Program-made: the position numbers and the translations under genes | The notes under the pieces: model-generated | The model's database searches: none | Told to the model about the DNA's origin: nothing | What the model saw: only the letters and a program-made list of their open reading frames with translations | From: Syngnathus acus | Taxonomy: Eukaryota > Chordata > Actinopteri > Syngnathiformes > Syngnathidae | Reading direction: 5' to 3' | NCBI RefSeq assembly: GCF_901709675.1 | Contig: NC_051088.1 | Span: 12,131,693-12,195,692, forward strand | DNA length: 64,000 nucleotides | Shown: in pieces, positions 13,259 through 25,203 of the stretch | Position numbering within the stretch: position 1 is the first letter of the stretch | Layout: each line of letters begins with the position of its first letter

Positions 13259-15012
13259 AGTAGCAAGCAGGCCACATACGAAGCAAAGTAGAAGGGGAAC
13301 CAAACCAGGCCGAGCAAAGCCCAAAAGGGGTCAATTTAGTTGAGTCGAAAATATCAAATGGGCCAAAGGGGTGGTGGTCAATTAATGTGAAAAAAAACAT
13401 TCAAGTTTAATGTTAGAGCGAAGATATTTGTTCAACCAGAATGTATTGTTTTGCATTCCTTCCCCAGAAATTCCCTATGTTAATTCATGCCGACTAACGT
13501 TACTCGAAACCAAATTTTTGTATTGAATTCTAAAAACTATTTTGTACTACTATTTACCCTAAAATAAACGCTTCAATTTAGTCCGTTGGATCCGACTATT
13601 AATAAGGGGGAAGAGTGTCTGTCATTCACACGATGACCCCTGAAGTGGTGGTGTTGCTAGCGTTTGTGAGCGACAGTCACAATTTAAGCACAACGTTAAA
13701 GAAGTTTCCATGCTTTTTTTTTTATCTTAAATTTCTTTTATTTTTTATTTCTGCACATTCACTCATTGGCCCGGCTTCTTTATCCTGTGACAAAGACGGC
13801 TTACAAACACGATTATTGCTACCAACTTGTATTAACTTTACTACTAAATAGCTTACAGCTAGCTTGGGCTTTGCAACTGCAAGAGGAACTTGTCAAAAAG
13901 AATTCTAGCCTGATGCTTGAAAGTACCAATGTTTCTTTGTATGAAATCACCTGCAGCATTCGTAGATATCATTGTACTTGTTCAAGTGCCTTGACAGGTT
14001 TGGGTCATCTTTTGTCATCAATTGATTGTGACCACATTGTTTTTTTGAAACCTTGGCATTTTTAATATAGGGATGTGTAGACTTTTTCTTTTTTAAATAT
14101 AGCTACTGTGGTAGTTAAATATTTGAACAGTTTAATGAAAAATGTTTTATCCAGCACATTTGTGTACACCTTTTTTTAAAGTGCTTAAATATAAAATAAC
14201 ATTCCATGCATTTGCTTTTTTTGCATGTCTATGCCTTCAAGCTACAAATTACACATATTTGTCAACATTTGCATGGAGTTAAGCTGCACACGTTTTACTT
14301 TTTGATTGCCTTTTTGTTTTCCTCCTTAATGCCAACGCATTTTCAAGATATTCACTGTTGTGATGAAAACTAGAAAATAGTTATTTTGAAGAAGAAAAGA
14401 AAGCTGAACTCAAAAGTAAGATATTCTGGAGGCACGGTATAAAGAGGGTGAAATTCGCTTGTCAAGAAAATCATTCCAGCATTAACCTATATCCACTGTA
14501 CTTGTCACACGACTGTGTTGAGAATTGCTTTAGTTGCAATATTAGGTGCAGTATTTGACCTTGAAATGTAATTAGTTTTTAAAGGTAAATGATGTGGAGT
14601 AACAAATGACTATGCAGTACAATTTTCAACGCAAATTAAAAAAAATATTGCTTGACTGCATATATTTCTACTGTAGGATGTTTACTTGTGGTTCTTCAAT
14701 TTTTAAATTGGTTGAAGCTGGTTGTGATGTTTATTGAAATGGGTGCCCTGAAACCACTGGAGAGGGAACAGTGACGGTAAATTGTATTTTTACCTTTGGA
14801 CAAGGGAGATAATTATGGCCTTAAATTCCTGTTTTTATTTCCTTTATTCGAGACCTCAACCAGCTTTTACATGAGAAAATACACAAGAGCCAGTGTTCCC
14901 ATGGTGTCTCTATGTAATCAGTTTTCTCACATATGTGGTATATTAATTTAATCGAGATGTGATATTTCACTTGCTTACATTGTATTCAGTCATTAAAACT
15001 CAGTATAATAAA
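13259..15012 (+). other. rhoA 3'UTR region with polyadenylation signals
   Basis: No further coding exon is seen. AATAAA motifs occur near 13563 and at 15007-15012, the latter suggesting a 3'UTR of about 1.7 kb, as is common for RhoA. The sequence is A/T-rich. Confidence 0.45.
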
Positions 15013-15049
15013 AGTTAAAAAAATATTGTCAAATGTAATTGATTAGATT

Positions 15050-15114
15050 TTTTATATACATATATATATATACACATATATACATGTGTATATATATACA
15101 TATGTACACATACA

Positions 15115-15148
<34 letters not shown>

Positions 15149-15165
15149 AATATAAATATAAATAT
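15050..15165. repeat. TA/CA-type compound microsatellite
   Basis: Alternating purine-pyrimidine tract of tata, cata and tgtg units followed by ATAAAT repeats, between the converging rhoA and Nudix 3' ends. It creates low-complexity open frames on both strands. Confidence 0.9.
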
Positions 15166-15547
15166 AAAATCCCTGTTGTGAACTTTGTAATAACGCATTA
15201 TTGATGTCATAAAATTGTTTCCTGTCAATCACATAATATTTTATGTTGGTATGTGGCAACAGATCTTAGGTCGTCTGCCATCAAAGATATCCATGCCTTC
15301 GAGTGTTTGATTTTTTATTATTATTCAACATTCACCAAACATAATACTTTTTACACTTACATTTATAAAATTAAACTAAGAGGAAACTGTCATGTTGTGT
15401 TGTCTATTATTCCATCGAGTTTACAAAGGTTTTGAGGGCTCTTTTAATGAGGAAATATTTTACTGCTCTGATAAAACTGCTTCTATCGTGATATATTTCT
15501 TCCAAGAAGTTAGGATGACTGTCTCGTTGATTACTACTGATTTCTTT

Positions 15548-17656
15548 CTATAATGCTTGATGGAGTCCGGACACAAACTCCTGGTAAAAGGGTTCTGAGA
15601 AAACAAGAACCACATGGAGACTTAGTTGAACAGGTCAACAGATCGGATCTGTGCATAACCCATTCCAGAACGTGACTAACCTCTGTCAGGCTCAATAAAA
15701 GAATGTCTAATGAGAAAGTCCAAGACCACCATGGCACAGTTGGGTTTGAAATCTTCCGTGGCCAGTAGTTCTTTCACCTGATGAAAAACATGCATTTATA
15801 AGAAATGATGACATCATCATTAGAGCCTGGAGTATTTAGAGGTGCCCTTTGGTCTCACCTTCTCTATGGGCAGGAGGTAGAATGCCTGTACTTCTCCATC
15901 GCCTACTTTGGGCTTGAAGGCAAGAGGAAGTTCCAAATCAAAGACAAACTGACTTTCTGAAAACACTCCCTCTCTGTCTTGGTAGGTGTAGCTAGAGAAC
16001 AATTCCTCAAGTGATCAGTGGTACTCAATTTGTCTTGAATGCCAAGTACAGGAAGTCATTTTAGGCTAAAAATAATGTTTCATGATAATATCATTACACT
16101 GTTGAAAATGATCAAGTACATGCTGTTTCTGTTTCATTTCCCCAAACAGCCAATGCAATTCCAGAATGATTGAATGAATTATTTGTTTTAAACATCAATG
16201 AGGAGGATTTTTTTTATTTACAATGACATGTTGGTTTTGCAAAATTACTCAAAAGACAGTGTTCCAAATTTTGCACAACTCTTAAAAAACAACTTACCTT
16301 TTCACAGTAGTATTTGATATATAGTCTTAACATTAATTTTGGTTTGTGAAATGTGCCAAAAAAGGTCAACGTACCTCACTGTGGATACCGGGTGGGCCTT
16401 TTCTGCAAGCGCCTCTGGAATGCATGCCTCTTCTTGACATTCTTTCACTAGTGTTTGCTTGATGCTCATGCCAGCAGCCAAACCGCCTGCTGCCTTCAAA
16501 GACACAAGGCCGATCCACTGAATGTCTTTTATGAGGTGTTGATACAACACAGACAGAAGGCTGTGATTATTAATACAAGGCATTTCAATTAATTAATCGG
16601 GGATACTTTGGTTTAACGTTCCACAGTAATACAATTTCCATTATATTGAACATCAAATACTACACACGTACATGTTGATAAACATCGACTTGAAAGAATC
16701 TAAAATATGTAACCAAAATGCACAGTGTCTTTCAAGGAAATAGTTGTCGGGCCATTAGCTAATTATAGTCTAAGTATGTGACCAGAAACATTTCTATTTC
16801 ATCTTCATGTCTTTGGCTGAATTTGTTTATGCACAGAATTGCAACCAAGTGCGTTCATTTGAGCTACTTGTTGTGATCATGTTTGTTCTCACCATGTTGT
16901 CAAGTAGTCCAGGATAGGTCTGCTTGGTGAGAGAGCGTCGCGCTAACCACATATAGACGTCGCCACTCTCACTAACTGTGTAACCATTGATATGGACACC
17001 ATAACGCTTGACCCCAAAAAGACCTGTTGAACAAGTTGGTTGAGAATCAGATGGGACACTCGCGATGCAACTGGATGACTTACTGGTAGCTGCTCTTTCC
17101 ATCCACATCACTGGAGGGTCTGAGAATTTGTCCATTACATTGTATCTCTGAAAGAAGAGAATATGTTTCCAATTCATACCTTTTGTATTGCATCTTTCCA
17201 GCAAATAAAACCCACATTGTAATTGTATGTCAATGTTTATGATAGCAATCATGGTCCACCACTGCTGTAACACGTCTCACCTCATCTCTCCAACCTTTGA
17301 GGCAGCGAAATGAAGAATCACGTCTCAGGTTCGACAGAACAACGCCCATTGCCTCGGACCTTTTGTCGTAAGAGTCCAGATTGTTGCACAGTGACAGAGC
17401 ACCCCCAAGTGGCTTTTGGAACACATCTCCGTAGCACGCCAACTGCGAGGCTACGTGCGGCATAATCCAACCAACTTTGATTCCATCTATCTCGAATCGA
17501 AGACAATTCGCACGACAAGAGCCTGCAAATGACATTTTTGTGAGTGGCCCGCGTTCCGTTGTTGTGTTAACGCAACGTGACTTTACCTGGTAAATAAAAG
17601 TTATTCATTCGGTGGAGGAGCTGGAGTACCTTTTCTGTCCAGACACAGTTCGCCAT
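15548..17656 (-). CDS. Nudix hydrolase with N-terminal DUF4743-like region (Nudix hydrolase 24-like)
   Basis: Eight exons (17587-17656, 17281-17522, 17084-17147, 16893-17023, 16375-16493, 15859-15991, 15681-15777, 15548-15594) join in phase to 300 residues. Residues about 1-125 resemble DUF4743, the domain in front of Nudix in thiamine pyrophosphokinase-related proteins (CLRFEIDGIKVGWIMP). The Nudix box is GGLAAGMSIKQTLVKECQEE, close to GX5EX7REUXEEXGU but with GM where the family usually has E and Lys in place of the Arg before the first catalytic Glu. Substrate unknown; plant and fungal relatives are linked to diphosphate compounds including damaged thiamine diphosphate. I do not recall a mammalian orthologue. 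It diverges head-to-head from gmeb2. Confidence 0.85.
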
Positions 17657-18241
17657 GATAAACTGCAAGCAGGTTCGGACAGAGCCACTTTATGTGCTTC
17701 ACGTTGCTCTAGCCAGTCGGGCTAAGGCAACAACTTGAAACCAGAGATATCAAATTATTTGTCGACATTGTCTGCTGAGCAAGGCTTCTTCTCGGTACAA
17801 CAGCAGTTGCAAACAGCATTGCGTGAAATTGCGCCATCTATTGGTCTGGAATTTTTGGTGCGTACTTTAAGATTTTTAGTCAATGTCGGCTTCCGTAAAG
17901 CGTAGGTTTTCGATGGGTAAATTGCAATTGACTAACTCGGCGGTAGATGGCGAAAGTCACCGATGTTGTGTTTTAAATCACCGTTAATACCGAGAAGAAG
18001 AAGGCCCAGCTGCGTACTAGTAATATACAGTTATAGGAAGTCTCAGGAGGATGGAAACTTGTATTTCAAGAACTGTACACCCAAAGTATTTTGTGCCTTT
18101 TATCAAATTAGATGGAAACCAGCTCAATGCCCAATTGCCCCTCCATAACTAATTAAACGGTCAAGTTTATAGGGACCTGGAGCTACTATTGTGCTAGCGT
18201 TAACTCAGCTAGGTATCTGCTAAGTGGCTAACATCAGCAAG
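17657..18241. promoter_or_regulatory. Shared promoter region of the Nudix gene and gmeb2
   Basis: The two divergent genes are about 0.8 kb apart by start codon. A consensus donor (agcaag then gtaaga) after 18241 suggests an untranslated first gmeb2 exon that splices to 18485. No TATA box is obvious, which would fit a housekeeping bidirectional promoter. Confidence 0.45.
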
Positions 18242-18485
18242 GTAAGACTTCGTCCAAAAATAATATCATTGTAATAAAAGAAGTGATTTTAGCTGGGCTA
18301 CGCCTCTTTACCATTCTGTTTTCGTTGACGAAACACTTCATAAGTATGTACGGACTTGATAGGTTTATTTGAACTGTAAATTACTGTAATAACAAATGTA
18401 TATATCTCTCTGTCTGTCTCTATTCGCCTATGGATTTATCTGTCTATCTTTGTATGTCTATTTCTTCATCTGTGTGTTGTGCAGC

Positions 18486-21400
18486 ATGGCCTTGGCTGAG
18501 GTCAACTTGCAAGAAATGAATGAGGTCGTGATAGTGACAATGTCTGATGAAACTGTTGAGGGCCTCTCTGTGGTGGAGGAGGATAAAACAGTGATGGTAG
18601 CCACCCAGCTCATCGATCAGCCAGGGTTTGTACTTTGTAACAGCACAATGAAAAGCCATTACCAGCAATGCTGGATCCTTTTGCACCTTTTTGCTTGTTG
18701 TTTCATTTTGTGTGTCTTTTCAGAACTCAGGTCCTCACAGTCACTCAAGTGGAAACTGATGATACGAGTAAATCAGATCCCTTGTCCAATGAAGAAGCAG
18801 TCATTGGTAAAGTATCTTACATTATCTGTTTATTAATATGTACATTTAGCCATTTAGAGCAGTGGTCCCCAACTCCAGGGCCTTGGACTGGTACCAGTCC
18901 GTCGATCATTTGGTACCGGGCTGCACAAGAAAGAATAAATAACTGGCATTATTTCTGTTTTGTTTATCTGAGCCTGAATGATCTTTTATTTTAAAATATG
19001 ACCGCTGCTCTAGAGCAGCTACATCATTTCATATTAGACAATGTGATCTATTTTCATAGAAAGCCATAATTAAGTTCAACCCCCAAATGTATTGATAACA
19101 TCTGCCAAGATCTTACTGTTGACAAACTGGAATCAACATGACAATCAGTTCTTTATTGGTTCTCAATGAATTTGATAAATGATGAAGAATTCGGCCAAGT
19201 TACCCTGCATTTTATTGAGTTATGTCTTTGTGGTTTTCACCCCGTCTCTATATTTTGCAGTGAAGCTAACAGAGGAAGTGGATGCGGAGTCTGATGTATT
19301 CTACCCCATAACGTGTGGAGATGCCACAGGCACGTTGGTGTGGAAGAAGTTTGTCTGCCCTGGGATCAATGTGAAGTGTGTCCAGGTACCTGTTTACCTA
19401 ATGACTCTTAAATGCTTTCTTCCATTTGCATGAGTCTTGAAGCAAAGTTGTTGCAATAATCGAAGAGGAAGTAATGTTACAAGAACATTTTTGAAGTGAA
19501 TAAATTCTGGGCTTAATCTAAAAAAATAATATTGTGTTTTGTATTCTTCAGTTTAATGATCAGCTCATCAGCCCAAAAGAGTTTGTCTGCCTTGCGGGCA
19601 AGTCGACACTGAAGGACTGGAAAAGAGCTATCAGACTCAATGGCACCATGCTCAGGTCTAATATATTTAAAATATTGACTATATGTATGCACATGAAGAG
19701 AGAAAGGAGTAGTTTAATTAATTTTTAGTGTTTGTCAGTTAGTGTTAGTTGTTAGTACACTTTTCAAGTATTTTTTGGAAGAGTTTTTAACGATTTTTTT
19801 TTTTTTAAATTGTAGGCTACGTTCTTATATCAATTATGATTTTTTTTCTGCCTTTATGCACAATGTATCTTTTTTTTAATTCAATGTGAGCAGTGCAATT
19901 CGTTTTATTATAAAGGTGCAACAATGTATTAATATTTTTGATTTTCGTTTTTTGCTTTGAATTTCAGCTTCTCAACAGTAAATCTTTAGTAGTTTATTGA
20001 TAGTGTTAGGGAACTCCAAAGACAACATGTAACTGTAACCACAACTTTTTCTTCCCCAGGAAGATCATGGACTCCGGCGAGCTGGAATTCTATCATCACG
20101 CGAAAGTCTGCTCCAACACCTGCCGCAGCACCAAAATTGACCTGTTGGGAACCAAATTGGCCGCCAGCTCAGACCAGTCTGCCGACCTGGCTGCTGCCAC
20201 CTCATCCACTGCTAACTGTAAGTAGATGAGCCTCCAGCTCGTGGGTGTGTGATGTGCTACATTGTGGTCTGTCCTTCCTTTAATGCCTTGTCTCTGTAGA
20301 CCTTCAAAGAACACCGCAAATATTATACTGTATACTGGATATGCCCCCAAGCTTTAACCTGCCAACTATAACTCCCCCATCTATTCTCTCAGTATGGAAC
20401 AGTGTTTTTGTTCCTGCGTGTTTGTTTGGCCTTCGTGGAGGTTTGTGAGTCATGCCCCAACTGGCCACAAGGCTTAGTTTACCACGGCCCTGCTCGCACA
20501 CATGCTTATACACTCACGATATATTTTTTAAATTGTGTAAACAGTTTGGCTTTGGTGAAGGCCTGTGCATTGGAGTGGCATAGAGCTGAAGTGCATCATA
20601 CTTACTGAGAACTCTTTTGTCCCATTCATCTAAAAAGGCATTCAAACTCAGTTTGTTCAAATCAGTTGTGATAATCAGCTGGCCTAATTGCCCTTTTCCA
20701 CATGTTGTTCTATACTTGTTTGCATGTTCAGTATTGTGTGCAGACGGCTTAGCGAGAAAGTAGAGAGAAAATTACAGAGGGGTTTGTTGAAACATTGTGT
20801 CGTTTCCATTATAGTGAATGGAAACTCCCGCCCAGAGGGGTCAGAGGGACCTTCAGAGGGGGTCACAGTCGTTGGAGGTGCTTCTAAGTCTTTGCGCAGA
20901 TTAAAATTGTGACAACTTTCGATGACATTCTGTTCACATGTATTTGGATGTGCAGAGGATGCCGTGTCATTCTGGCGTGCGCTGAAGGACGCAGGGCTGC
21001 TGGAGGAGGTGATTGAGGACTTCCAGAAGGAGCTCCAAGAGGTCCTAAAGGGGCTGCATGAAAGAGTGTGTGAACCATCACTGCAGGTCAAAGGTTAGAA
21101 TCCCCTTCAGTAAAACGGATGTTTTCTGATTTGCCGTGGTATGAACTGAGCCGTATGATCCAGTGTCAGGACCATCAGCTGACTCATTTAACACAGAGTG
21201 GTTTGTTTCGTCAGATGCCGCTTTGCTCGACAGCATCGTGCACAACTTTGGAATGCTGGATCTGGTCAAGAAGGTTCTGAGCAGTCATAAGAGCCAAATG
21301 GACCATTACAGAGAACAGTACACCAGCAGCCTCGTTGGTTCGTCTTTATGAAACAAACCTTTATGATCAAAGGCCACATTTAATTTTTCAAAGTGATGGG

Positions 21401-22239
21401 TCAGGTTGTTCATAGATCATTTTTGAGTTAATATTTTACAATTTATAATGAATCAACCAACAGTTTATTGAATTAGATAAAGTGCATCTCTGTTTAAAAA
21501 AAAAAAAAAAGGTAAAAAGGTATTGACCAGTGTAATTTGAAACGTGTGGTTCTTGCGAAAAGAGGCATTACTATTGTTTGTCTCAACATCATGTCTGTGT
21601 ACAGCTCTGGAGCAACAGTGTGATGAGCACAGAAAACGAGCCAAGGAGCTGAAGAGCAAATCTCAGCACCTCAACAACGTCCTGATGAACCTCAGCCCTG
21701 GATCCGTAGCCCCGGCGCCCAAGCGCTCCCGAATGAGCCGCGCCGCCTCCAGCCCAGCGTCTGCCATCCCCGCGCCCGCACAAGTCGCCCTGCCTCTCAG
21801 CCAATTAAGTGGCGTGCCGCTCTGTAAGCTGCTGACTGTGGCGGGAGCTCCGGCGGCCTCCAACCTGAGCGGCTACACTCTGCTGACCTCGCCGCTCAAC
21901 GGCTCGGAGCTGACGGCCGATGCTTCCAACCTGACAGTGCTCTCCGCCGTGGCGGGTCAGGAGGGGGCGTCCTCCGAGAGCGGCGCCATCGTCTCGTCGA
22001 CCTTTGTCAAAATGGTCAGTCCTCATTTCCAGTTGGTGACACTCCCGGCCACGTTGCAGGGCCTGGCCAGCTCACAAAACACTTGCATCACGCAGCCGGT
22101 CGGCACCATTACTGTGCTGGACGCCACGGCAACAACCGCAGACATTTTCCTACAGGGAGTTGAAGCTGATGAAAATGAAGAAGGTCAGCACAATGAGGTG
22201 AGAGGGGATGACATGCAGCAGCTGGTGGAGCAGCAATGA
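18486..22239 (+). CDS. gmeb2: Glucocorticoid modulatory element-binding protein 2
   Basis: A nuclear SAND-domain protein that binds PuCGPy motifs with GMEB1 and modulates glucocorticoid-receptor transcription. Exons 18486-18625, 18724-18806, 19261-19385, 19552-19655, 20060-20217, 20815-20877, 20956-21093, 21215-21337 and 21605-22239 join in phase to 522 residues. The SAND domain covers roughly residues 75-165 (YPITCGD, WKKFVCPGINVKCVQ, SPKEFVCLAGKSTLKDWKRA, LNGTMLRKIMDSGELEFY, KVCSNTCRSTKID). A coiled-coil region follows (NFGMLDLVKKVLSSHK, LEQQCDEHRKRAKELKSKSQH), then an Ala/Ser/Pro-rich tail encoded in one large exon with higher GC than its surroundings. MDSGEL and NFGMLDLVKKVL favour GMEB2 over GMEB1. 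Confidence 0.93.
18860..19007. mobile_element. hAT-type MITE in a gmeb2 intron
   Basis: About 148 bp beginning CAGTGGTCCCCAAC and ending GACCGCTG, imperfect inverted ends of a hAT kind. Flanking 8-mers ATTTAGAG and CTCTAGAG agree at 6 of 8 positions, as in an aged target-site duplication. Confidence 0.6.
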
Positions 22240-22963
22240 TGGCAAATTAGCATTTAGTTTGTTCAGGGACACATTGTTTTCCATTTTGTTTGTTTGAAAC
22301 GAGAACATTTTTGTTTGAGAATCATTTTTGTTTGAGAATGTATCAAAGACCATAGCAGTATTCTCATCCATTTAGAGCAGTTAATATGGTAGCCGGTGAA
22401 CCCAATCATATTTATAAAAACAATATATATATATATATATATGAAAAAAACTCTGTTGTATTAAAAACTCAGGTTTTTCACTTAGGTCAAAGCAGTAGAA
22501 GTATTGCTTTGCCACCATCTTGATGCCCAGGAATTATGTTGAAATGAGCTGAGGAGCTTAATTTGGACAAAAGTAGTGCTTTTATATCATCTACTGGCAT
22601 CGATAAACACAATTATTTTTCAAAGGGTGTCAGTTCCTCAGATTTTCACTATTTGCGGCAGGGCTAATTTTTGGCGACATTGAGAGTAGGAATGCAAAAA
22701 AGTGCCTCAACCAAAGATACATTGTACAAAACAGAAAAAGACATGAACACCCTGTGGATGTCCTGCAGGTGTTTTATCGGTTGTTTTCTTTCTTCGCTGA
22801 TTTATTTGTATGGCAGTGTGTTGCAACACAGACGACCACCAAAATGTTCCAAATACCTCACTATTTGATTGGTAGTCTGAATTGCTCATTAGAATATGTT
22901 GCAAATATCACTTTTCGGTCAACATGAAAGATTTGATTTGAATATTTTAATTTATGTAATAAA
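22240..22963 (+). other. gmeb2 3'UTR and polyadenylation signal
   Basis: Non-coding sequence with an (AT)n stretch at 22424-22442. AATAAA at 22958-22963 is the best candidate 3' end. The following 22964-23730 shows nothing recognisable apart from A/T-rich sequence. Confidence 0.45.
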
Positions 22964-23729
22964 TGCTTTAGCGAATTATACGTATAAAATATTGCATCAC
23001 TTCGAAAGACAGTTGGTGTATGGTTTTGCACTAATGCAAACTTTTGAAGCAAACGAGCAATAATTCATGTTGATAACAGCTACAAAAAGCTTCACTGTTG
23101 CTTTCCTAAATTGTTTAAAAGCTTACAAAAAGAAAACAACCTTTAGAATCTGATCAGGTAGAGATGAAATTTGCACTACAAATTGTTTGAATATTATTAG
23201 ATTAAAAGAAACATTTGTAATACTCGTTTAAGTATAAACATAGGTATTTATTTTGCATTTGAAAAGCTGAGCCTTACCAAAAACAACACCATGGCAAATA
23301 AATTGACGGTCAAACAAACCGACTTCTGCCAGTAAAAATTAGATTTATAATTTTGACAAAGGTAATTATGACGCCTGAAAAAGTATCTTTTGTACTTTTC
23401 ATGGCCACGAGATGGCGGTACAGACATGCTAACGTAATGCACGGGGGGCGGGGGCGTACAGTGAAAATGTGTTATTATATATTTTGTGACTGACAAGACG
23501 CCATGTCAAAATTACGAAAAAAAAAAATGTTATATTCTCAGATTAGTTCTGTTCTAGTTTTAAATCTCGGAACGAATTAAATAAAATAAAAAACGCGGTC
23601 AACTTTACCATCACTTTCGACAAAATAAGGGAAAATATTTACGTTTATTCCAAATTGTCGGTGGATAATAAATTGCATTTGATTTACCTTTGTGGACAAA
23701 AGTTCCAGTCTTAGTTTGATTCATTGTTT

Positions 23730-23736
23730 TATTAAA
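23730..23736 (-). terminator. Candidate pdyn polyadenylation signal
   Basis: AATAAA on the minus strand (read as ttttatt), about 125 nt past the stop. A short 3'UTR is typical of neuropeptide genes. Confidence 0.5.
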
Positions 23737-23859
23737 CAATCAAAGACTTGGAATTCAGAACCGCACAGACAAGAAGGCAGCAAGTACAGCAGGCAAGATT
23801 TGGGCTTAAATAGAAGATGAAGTAAAGCTGCAGTGAGCGTTCATTGCGCTTTACGCAGT

Positions 23860-25203
23860 TCATCTCATTTCTCCACTCAGGTCGTCGTAGTAGGACGAGA
23901 AAGGATCCTCGGCGGAGCGCACCGAGATTTTGAAGTGGCGACGCAGGAAGCCCCCGTAGCGCTTGTCCCACTTGATGTTGTTCAGTTTGGGTCTGATGCG
24001 CCTCATGAAGCCCCCGTAGCGCTTCTGAAGCTCCTCGGGTTCCTCGGATTCGTTTCTCTTGGACTTCGGGCCAAACTTGCGTAAAAAGCCGCCGTAACGT
24101 TTCACGTGATCATAGGCGCGGAGCGCGTTTCCCTCCGGGTTGTTCTCCGCTTCTTCTGCCGGCACATCATTTCCTCTCTCCCCGGTCTTCTTCAATAAGT
24201 CCGCCACTATCTCCGCAACGTGCTTGTCCCGCCAAGGGGAGGACAGTAGCTCCTTGATGGTCTGGTCCAGCTTCTTCAGGAACTGCGCGTCGGCTTGTTT
24301 GCTGGCCCCATCTTCTTCATCCTCTTGCTCCTTCTCATCTTCGTGTCTCACCTCCTCCAGACCCGCAACGCGTTCACACAGCGACGGCTCATCCCCACAC
24401 AACAACCCGCACCACTGCAACACACCCATGGATAATTGTGACATTCCATTAATAAATAAAATACAGATCTGGGGGAAAAAATTAAAGACCAAAAGCACTA
24501 AAGCTTTGTTATTTTCTAACGTGTTTTTATTTTTCTCAAATACGTGGTCTAAATATTTGGAATACGGGTGTTGTCAGTGTTTTTTTTTTTAAATAACAAA
24601 AAAGAAAAATTCTGAAATGTAATATCTAATCTGCTTATCATTTTGCAGTTGTTTCTTATTTCCCCCCCCCCCAGAGATGCAAAAGCAAACTTTATGCATA
24701 ATTTCAAAATGCACAGCATATCACTGAACATAATTTCCATCAGGCTACATTAGTTGAAATTGCAACAAAACCATAATAAAAATTGAAATTGTATCAATCA
24801 TTTTTCATTTTTTGTCCTAGTGTGGAAGAGTACATTTTACAGCAGTAAAAGAGCAAGAAATAGATATTTAAAAAAAAAACATCCTTAAAAAATGCAAGCG
24901 CAACCTATCGTACTCACCTTCCTTACAAAATAATGTAATTTGACATTTATTACTTTTTAAAGAGAAACTATTCATCCCTTGAGGAAGATTAAAACAGCTA
25001 CTGTAAGACAAGCTTCAACACAAAGACCCCAAAATAGCTAATTTCAAAAGCACTTGGAGTAGAGTTGCCCATCTTCTTACCAAGCTACTGTAGGCGCCGT
25101 TGGGCTTGAAGATATTCTGCAAGCATTTGTGACACTGCGAAGAACAATGTGCGTGCATGGAGTGGGGCAAGCTCAGCATCAGCACCAGCACATACCACTC
25201 CAT
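23860..25203 (-). CDS. pdyn: Prodynorphin, opioid peptide precursor
   Basis: A secreted neuropeptide precursor cleaved at dibasic sites to kappa-opioid peptides. Coding exons 25081-25203 and 23860-24414 join in phase 0 to 225 residues. The N terminus ([20 protein letters not shown]) is a signal peptide followed by the conserved cysteines of opioid precursors ([21 protein letters not shown]). Three opioid cores sit between KR sites near the C terminus: [12 protein letters not shown] (alpha-neoendorphin position), [18 protein letters not shown] (dynorphin A position) and [15 protein letters not shown] (dynorphin B position). The order and IRPKL identify prodynorphin, not proenkephalin. The middle core carries Met at position 5 and an NNI insertion. 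An acceptor before 25217 implies an untranslated upstream exon. The human PDYN neighbour STK35 is the next gene here too. Confidence 0.95.

Noticed and set aside
15029-15259. Minus-strand frame rich in Tyr-Ile repeats
   Set aside because: Translation of the TA/CA microsatellite.
24415-24498. Upstream methionine in the same open frame as pdyn exon 2
   Set aside because: The acceptor at 24415 and the in-phase signal-peptide exon at 25081-25203 show that this stretch is intron.
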